From assembly GCA_030762935.1 (NCBI GenBank), contig CM060898.1, positions 99,641,281 through 99,705,280 of the forward strand: a stretch of DNA of 64,000 nt, read 5' to 3'. How positions within the stretch are numbered: the stretch's first letter is position 1; each line of letters opens with the position of its first letter. The notes beneath the pieces are model-generated. The model was not told where the DNA came from and did not search any database. It worked only from the letters and a program-made list of their open reading frames with translations. Position numbers and translations under genes: made by a program. Below, piece by piece: positions 57,655 through 64,000 of this stretch. Source of the DNA: Hymenopus coronatus. Its lineage: Eukaryota; Arthropoda; Insecta; Mantodea; Hymenopodidae.

Positions 57655-59140
57655 AAAAATCTGTAATTCAGTCCCACCCTTAGATCATGCGTTTCAACAT
57701 AAACTCTGATACGATGAAAAGTTTTGGAGTCGAATTACTTGCAACACTGTATTCATAATGGGGGAGTTATGTTTTAAACTTGTTTTCAAATGATTCTGAG
57801 AATTCTAGCACAAATGCTGGTCTCTAAAAGTCGTGGGTAGAGACTGCCAAAGATATGGGTATTGTTTTTGTAGTATCTACTTTTCATCATCAGCAACAGT
57901 CCTACTGATCAATCCATCACCACGTGATAAGCTTCTGATGGATATCCACTCTAGAGAATCTCTTTCCAATATCACGAACATCTGTCCGGTTTTCCGAAAG
58001 TTTTTATGTTGACATACGCACTTACGTACAAAAAATTTGTCGATACAGCAGTGCATCAATTTCATTCGGTAGGAAAATGTCAAACTACTCCTCCCTTTCG
58101 CAGTGCCAACCCTCCTCGTCAATACCATGGTACAGAAACTCCGCATTGTTGACTGACAACTTAATGGAGTCTATTGTTTGTCAGCAGTCAGTATTGCCGA
58201 AGTTAATCTCTCTAACAAGCTCTTTGTTTATTTGAGAAGACTTTCAGAGTACTCGTTCTGTGCGTAAGGTACAGTTGAATTATGTTATCTTCAGTTTACC
58301 AAATTGACATTAATATCACTGAGCTAAACGTAGATCTAAGATTTCTATGAGGGAGACTATTATTTCCAATAATGTACACAAATATCCATTGCAGTATTGC
58401 TGGTGACAAAATTATCCGAACAATAACACTAATTTTTTAAAAAAATGATTAATTCTAGTGACTAAAATGTCTAACTCTTTAAAACATATAATATTTAAGT
58501 AATCAAGCTACTACACAATATTTTATTTTAAGCTTGTGTGTGATTCAACAGTCCCACTCAGAAAATGCCAACAAAGTTTCTCAAATCTGAGGTGCTTGAA
58601 ACATTTTCACTGTGCAACATATTCACACTATCAAATGTATCAAATAATTTATACCTTACAAAGTATTTATCCAGTTTGAATGCAAATTTGCACTCTTATT
58701 AACATAACAGTAATGCCATCACAATAAAACTTCCAGAAAAATCTACACAGAAATATCGTTAAGAATCTTAGTTTGAATTAAATTGGAGTTTTCCAAAAAA
58801 AAATAACTGTAATTCAATTAATGTTTTACATGCAATAGAAAGCAAAAATAAAGTTCATATACATTTAAAATTTCACTACCTCTGTAGCATAAAGCATACT
58901 GTATTCCCTTAATCCTGAAATTTGCTACAATACAACTTCTGCTAATGTTCAAGGTGATCAACAGGAACCAGATGAACGAATAAGGATTTATAAGAATAGT
59001 TTAAACAAGAGTGAGTATAGAAAATAATGTGAAAGGAAACCATAAGATTTTTTATATTGCCGAGCGCACGTCTATTACAATGCCTAAAGTATTAATAAAA
59101 TGTATCTTTTATAGCTTTTCCTTTCTCCTTAACAAAAGAA
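57655..59140. other. 1.5 kb intergenic sequence, nothing recognised
   Basis: The minus frame at 57877-58146 (89 codons) does not resemble a family I know. Confidence 0.4.
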
Positions 59141-59145
59141 AAGAA

Positions 59146-59525
59146 ATTTGATGTGTTCCATTCCCATAACTCTTTCCACCTGTTGTGCAAACAAACTATT
59201 CTTACCAAAGAATATTCTTTAATCTACATAAGCAAACCTTAGCGGAAATAACCTTACTGTTAATTCCTTATAAGTAGAAGGGAAATGGGAGAATACACTA
59301 GGCTAAAGCGATAGTCAATTTGCTTAAAAACTAAGCGATTGACATTGAAATTTGGTTCTATTTCATAGCCAGGAGTAAAACAAAAGAGGTATGAAGACTT
59401 ATTTTGTCAGAAAATTTCAAGTGTTTAAAAACTAAAATCAATAACATAGAATATCTCGGAAATAGCCAACTCCAATGTAAATGGCAAAAACTGCAGGTTT
59501 TAAGAGGGCAACATATTTTATAGTA
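59146..59525 (-). repeat. HER copy, tail half
   Basis: aaatttgatgtgttccattcccataac tail, then middle blocks to aagagggcaacatattttatag, replaced at 59526 by a plus-strand head. Confidence 0.7.
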
Positions 59526-60052
59526 CGTTTTACTTTCTCTACACGTACCTACATTTGTATGCACTAAGGTATTACATTGCTGATTTTCTCAAAAATGGCG
59601 AGAGCCATTCTGTGAACAGCCTCTGAAGATCTTTTTATCCTAGACGAATTTTGGTAGATTTTGTAAAACTAATAAACCGTAAGAGATAGACAAAATATGT
59701 AGCTCTCGTTGAAACACACACTTTATGTTATGCACATTTTTTTGTTGGGGTTGACCATTTTTGAGATATTTCTTGTTATTGATTTCATTTTAAATACTTA
59801 AAAACTTTTCACGTACGGGAATTGGTCAACTCCTCGCGATGCAAACAAACGGATCTCATCCACATGGCTACCAGCGTTCAAAACATTTTACTGTCGTTCT
59901 AGCCTAGTGTATTCCATTCCTTCTACTTACAAGCAAGCATTTCTGCTAGTGTTTATCTCGATTAGCATGAAGTAAATAAAAAAATAAGATTTATTATAAT
60001 AATTTGTTACAGAGATGCAGAGAAAGTCATGTGAATGGAGCATCAGATTTTT
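59526..60052 (+). repeat. HER copy with an internal deletion
   Basis: Head ttttactttctctacacgtac, then at about 59579 a jump from ggtattacattgc to tgattttctcaaaaatgg, missing roughly 230 bp. The tail is intact (gatgcagagaaagtcatgtgaatggagcatcagattttt). Confidence 0.8.
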
Positions 60053-60354
60053 GTCTCTCTCTTACGATTTACCATTTATGCAAAAGTCATCAGAAGGCTA
60101 TTTCCAGAAGATTAAAGATACACATTTTATTTCTCATGTATTATCCGTAATACCTATGTGGTATTTTAATAAAAAATTAGAATGTTTTGGTAAATAATCT
60201 TTTTTTTTTAAAAATGTTAACATGCAAAAGTTAGTTTGTGGTGGGAGAGATATTCCTCAAAATCTTCGTGTCGCATCCTTGGAAGATACTAATGCTAAAT
60301 TTGGTTATTTTGCGACTTTTCGTTTTTTATTTATCGGGTTACACACACACACAT
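60053..60354 (-). repeat. HER fragment, middle
   Basis: gtctctctcttacgatttacc to ttcgttttttatttatcgggt and a CA tract, ended by the SINE at 60357. Confidence 0.7.
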
Positions 60355-60356
60355 AC

Positions 60357-60563
60357 AGGGCCGCGCCGTAGCCAAGTGGTTAGACCGGGTTCGATCCCAA
60401 GCGACCGCATGTGAGATTTGTGGTGGACAAAGCGGCGCTGGGGCAGGTTTTCTCCGGTTTTCCCCGCCATCTCAATCCTCCAGTGCTCCATCTTCATTCA
60501 TGTATCATCAGTGTCACCACCTGCGGTGCCATAAGTAGTTAAAGTGGGCGTTAAACACTACCA
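60357..60563 (+). repeat. tRNA-derived SINE, family D
   Basis: GCCGTAGCCAAGTGGTTAGA (box A), CGGGTTCGATCCCAAGC (box B), GGACAAAGCGGCGCTGGGG, TTTTCTCCGGTTTTCCCCGC, 3' end gggcgttaaacactaccaaa. The segment between boxes A and B is shorter than in a tRNA, so it is not a tRNA gene. Confidence 0.8.
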
Positions 60564-60567
60564 AAAA

Positions 60568-61437
60568 TAATCTGATGTGTTCCATTCACATGACTTTCTC
60601 TACATCTCTGCAACAAATTATTGTTAAAAAGCTTAGGCTTCTATTTACTGCATGCTAATCGAGAAAAAAAATTAGCAGAAATAGTCTTATTCCTTGCTTC
60701 CTTATAAGTAGAAACGAAATAACGGAGTAATATGGTTAAAGTGATAGTTAAAAACTGGTTGCTATGTGACTGAAGCTCCTTTGTTTGTATGGACAGTAGT
60801 TGACAAAATCCTGTATGAAAAAAAGTATGTTTTTCAAAGCTGAAACCAAAAACAAGGAATATGTAAAATACGACGAACTACTCGAAAAAAATGTATATGA
60901 CATAAATTATGTGTTTTAATGTGTTCTATATGTTTTGTGTGTTATGTTTTTGTCCATCTGTTACAGTTTAGCAGTTATACAAAATTCCGTAAAATTTATC
61001 CAGAATAAAGTAGTCTTCAGAGGCTGTTCCCAGAAAATTCAAGATATACGTTTTATTTGTCAGGTAAATATCTTTAATATTTCACATTTTAATAAAATCG
61101 TTAGAGCCATTTTTGAGAAAGTCAAAACTTTTTAAAAAGTTCCATGTAAAGGATAGTTGGGGGTGGGGGACTTTCTTGAAAATCTTCGTGTCGCACCCTT
61201 GGAAGATACCAAACTTAAGTACCAAGTTTGGTATTTAACGATCTTTTCGTTTTTGAGCTATGCTGTCCACAGACAGACACACGCACACACACACGCACAC
61301 ACACGGACCTTTTTGTAAAAATTCTTTTTTTTGGATTCAGTGGACCCAAAACATGTATTTCCGATGAAATCTCGGTATCAAATTTTTGGGTGGAATGCAA
61401 TACCTTCTATACGTATGTACTGTGTGCAAGTAGAGAA
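60568..61437 (-). repeat. HER copy, full length
   Basis: aatctgatgtgttccattcacatgactttctctac tail, complete body, CA tract 61275-61303, head ttctatacgtatgtactgtg...agtagagaaaa. Confidence 0.9.
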
Positions 61438-61439
61438 AA

Positions 61440-61695
61440 AAATAAAACTTCAGAAATTACATCTACGTATTTACTGCGGCTTGCAGCTACGCAATTTCTA
61501 CATTAATGCAATCTTGATTGTATTATGCAAAGCAGCGGTCTCTCTCCGACTATTGATTTTACCACTATATAGCGTTTAATGGCTCCACGACGGCTCCCTT
61601 ATTTTGTACAGCCTGGTTCATAGAACACTTACTGCGTGAACCCAAGAATATACAAGATTCAACCCTTTCTCGTAAAAAGTTCCACTTACCGTAAA
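61440..61695. other. Intergenic sequence, nothing recognised
   Basis: No features are recognised. Confidence 0.4.
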
Positions 61696-61696
61696 A

Positions 61697-61870
61697 AAAT
61701 ATCTGATGACTTTCCCTACCTATTATGCAACGAAATATTCTTACAAAAATCCAGATAAACTTCATCGAAAATGATCCGATTACTCATTTCCTTGTATAAA
61801 CAAAGAAAAAGGGAATCTACTAAGTTAAAGGATAGTCAAATGTTTTAACAGCTGGTCGCTATGCGATGAG
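61697..61870 (-). repeat. HER tail fragment
   Basis: aatatctgatgactttccctacc to acagctggtcgctatgcgatg, immediately followed by another minus unit that starts again in the tail region. Confidence 0.65.
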
Positions 61871-61871
61871 G

Positions 61872-62547
61872 GACAAAGATTAGCAGAAGCTTTCTTATTA
61901 TTTGCTTTTTTGAAAGTAGAAGGCAAATAATGGAATATACTAGGCTAAAGCAAATGTCAAACCATTTAAAAGCTGTCACTATGCAATTGACATGTTTATT
62001 TTTCAACAGGCAGCAGTAGAACAAAAGGGATATGAAACAGATGAGGACTTCCTTGTGAATTTAAGTATTTCAAAATTAAAATCAATAGTAGGGAATATCT
62101 GGAAATCTTTAATTTTACAACGAAAAAGCATATCACTAAATTCTATGTTTTAGCAAAATATACATATTTTGTTTAGTATCGTTTTGTCTATCTTTTATAC
62201 CATTTGTGCAAAAGTTATGCAGAATGAACCGGATTTAAGAGACTATTCCTATAAAATTCCAGATATATATATATATTATTTTTCAGATACTTGTCTTAAA
62301 TATATGGTATTTTAATACAAATTTGAAAACCAGTTTTGAGAAGAACAAAATGTTCGAAACATGTTCAATAGAAAGGGTAGTTTGGGGTGCAGGGTTTTCT
62401 TAAAAACCTTCACCATCCTTTGAAGGTGTTAAACTTAAATATCAAGTTTGGTATTTAATCGACTTTTCGGTTTTTTATCGTGTTATTAACGGACACACAC
62501 ACGCCTTTTTCAATAAAAGTTTTTTTTAACTCAGGAGACCCCTCTCT

Positions 62548-62600
<53 letters not shown>

Positions 62601-62692
62601 GTATGTGTAGTGAAATCGCATTTTTGGATGGAATACAATACCCTCTCTATCTACTATTGTAGTACGCATCCATAGCTTCATGGAGAAAGTAA
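61872..62692 (-). repeat. HER copy, near full length, microsatellite in the head
   Basis: Starts gattagcagaagctttcttattatttgc (final tail missing). The body is in order. At 62551-62600 the head holds CT and TA tracts not seen in most copies. Ends tctctatctactattgtagtacg...agaaagtaaaa. Confidence 0.75.
62551..62600. repeat. (CT)n and (TA)n compound microsatellite
   Basis: CT run to about 62579 followed by TA to 62600, inside a HER copy. Confidence 0.95.
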
Positions 62693-62739
62693 AAATAAAA
62701 ATGAATGATCATTTCATTTTTGAGAAAAGTATAGAATGT

Positions 62740-63092
62740 TACAATTTAAACATTAAGAACATAATCTTAGAAATGGTTATCTCAAAAAAAAAAATCTGAT
62801 ATAAATTTTCTGCTTTATGTGTAGTAATATGTCTATGTTACGGTTAACCAATTATGCAAACGTCATTCATAATAAATATGGCTTCAAAGGCTATGTATTT
62901 CCAGAAAATTCCGGATATACATTTCCATTTATCAAAAATATCATAGTAATTTAATCAAGAGCATTAGAGCCATTTTTGTGAAAATAAAAAAAGAAATCGA
63001 AAAATGTTCCATGTAAAGTGTAGTTTGGTGTGGGATATTATCTTGAAAATCTTCGTCAACATTGGTATTTTACGAAGTTTTCGTTATACTGT

Positions 63093-63139
<47 letters not shown>

Positions 63140-63205
63140 TTTTTTTCTAAAATTTGTTTCTCTTTGTTTTATTCAGAGACTCTAGAACGTGTCTATTCAG
63201 TGAAC
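62740..63205 (-). repeat. HER fragment, tail missing
   Basis: tacggttaaccaattatgc, ccagaaaattccggatatac, gttccatgtaaagtgtag, then a CT/CA expansion at 63097-63139 and the head block actctagaacgtgtctattc. Confidence 0.7.
63097..63132. repeat. (CT)18 microsatellite
   Basis: Uninterrupted TC dinucleotides at the position of the HER CA/GT tract. Confidence 0.95.
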
Positions 63206-63208
63206 CTA

Positions 63209-63210
<2 letters not shown>

Positions 63211-63278
<68 letters not shown>
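63211..63278. repeat. (TA)34 microsatellite
   Basis: 68 bp of uninterrupted TA, the longest in the window, followed by a short T-run. Confidence 0.95.
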
Positions 63279-63285
<7 letters not shown>

Positions 63286-63287
63286 TT

Positions 63288-63590
63288 GCAAGCTGATGCT
63301 GCATCTTTTGGAGTCCACTTTAGTTTGTTCTCCATGCTCTGTTGAGCCTTAATACACTGGACCACCGTGTGTGTTTTGAAGAAGTGTCCCCTTCGTCTGA
63401 GGCGCGGGTCCCACCTGGCGACTTTATACACACATCTTTCGGCCTTCATCTGTGCAATGTGTCCTCCCCATTTCCAGTTCAGCGCTACGCTTATTGATGA
63501 CCTTTGGGACAGCGACTCACTGAAAATTCTATCTCTCTATGCTATTCTGGAATTTTTCCTTTCAAATTTTCTTTGGTATACCTGAAGTGT
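63288..63590 (-). pseudogene. LINE ORF2 C-terminal remnant, RTE-like
   Basis: The minus strand encodes LNWKWGGHIAQMKAERCVYK followed by VARWDPRLRRRG and residues KLKWTPKDAASA. The L-x-W-x-W-x-G-H-I-x-R/Q-M and basic R-R-R-G patterns are typical after the reverse transcriptase domain in RTE-like LINEs. Stops and frame changes occur upstream (around 63480-63580). Its 3' side abuts the long TA tract. Confidence 0.65.
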
Positions 63591-64000
63591 ATTCATTAAC
63601 CCGTTTGCTGTTGGCCATCTCAACATGCACATTTAAAATAGCGATATAGAAAGCAACGCCATCTGGCATGATTTCTACTCTACAGACGCCATGATAACGG
63701 AAGAATCGAAGAATGTTTACTACGACCTTCGGCACGTAGTTACACGATACGCAGCACATGGATTCGATCTTCAGCTCTGCCACAACAAGAAATTCCACCA
63801 GCCAAACGAAAACTGCGTGTGCGAACTGTTTGTTGCGCAGTTGCAACAATTAATTTTAATCAATTTCATTCTTTACAGATTGTGCGCACTCCCACTAATA
63901 ATAAAAATGGGGATGTAAATTAAAGTCTCCGACAAAGGTAGAAAAACATAACTATTAAGCTTTAGTAGTGAATCTTGGGTGACAGACGTCTACCACTGCA
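63591..64000. other. Intergenic sequence, unrecognised open frames
   Basis: A plus frame (63691-63918) and a minus frame (63562-63849) overlap; neither resembles a known protein and both are under 100 codons. Confidence 0.3.

Noticed and set aside
57877..58146. Minus-strand 89-codon frame as a gene
   Set aside because: No family resemblance, no supporting exons or signals; length is within chance for this composition.
60357..60430. A tRNA gene with box A and box B
   Set aside because: The spacing between boxes is too short for a cloverleaf and the same unit recurs as a SINE at 3655-3968.
63691..63918. Plus-strand 75-codon frame as a gene or exon
   Set aside because: It overlaps an equally long unrecognised minus frame; nothing decides between them or supports either.

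Overview
This is eukaryotic, AT-rich nuclear DNA with no host protein-coding gene that I can support. The recognisable protein relics are all transposons: a mariner element, several LINE ORF2 tails, and hAT-like dimerisation tails. With several tRNA-related SINE families and many microsatellites, they suggest an invertebrate, most likely an arthropod with a large repeat-rich genome. The species cannot be fixed from the sequence. No open frame exceeds about 180 codons. The longest ones lie antisense to LINE remnants or inside repeats, so none is annotated as a host gene.

The dominant content is one interspersed, non-coding repeat of about 0.85 kb, called HER here (hairpin-ended repeat, a placeholder name). 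About 45 complete or broken copies in both orientations fill roughly 40% of the window by hand estimate. One end is an imperfect palindrome built on ACTTTCTCTACACGTAC. The other end carries ATGACTTTCTCTACATCTC, a partial inverted copy of the first. Both ends abut T-runs, the interior has a 20-bp palindrome (AAATACCAA/TTGGTATTT) and a variable GT/CA tract, and no coding capacity is visible. Copies occur singly, head-to-tail in tandem (13997-15715 on +, 21486-22489 on -), and as inverted pairs with the hairpin ends outward (42791-44378, 12909-13805, 18755-19621). I orient HER as + when the hairpin end has the lower coordinate.

Layout: 1-4.9 kb, HER copies plus a SINE; 5.7-6.0 kb, an RTE-like LINE tail; 6.6-7.2 kb, inverted tRNA-like SINEs; 7.3-9.7 kb, featureless; 9.8-16 kb, dense HER, one copy split by a SINE with clear target duplications; 17.3-18.4 kb, a GC-rich island with a LINE ORF2 tail and two 5S-rRNA-like modules; 18.5-22.5 kb, HER; 23.1 kb, a near-perfect 32-bp hairpin; 23.7-24.4 kb, a LINE RNase H tail abutted by HER; 27-28 kb, LINE and hAT relics; 29-45.9 kb, HER copies interleaved with SINEs and unique sequence; 46-53.5 kb, HER-free DNA with SINEs and a complete but dead mariner (51553-52781); 54-63.3 kb, HER copies mostly on -, ending in a microsatellite-rich RTE-like LINE remnant.

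There is no operon or pathway to describe. The biology visible here is transposon colonisation, nesting and decay.
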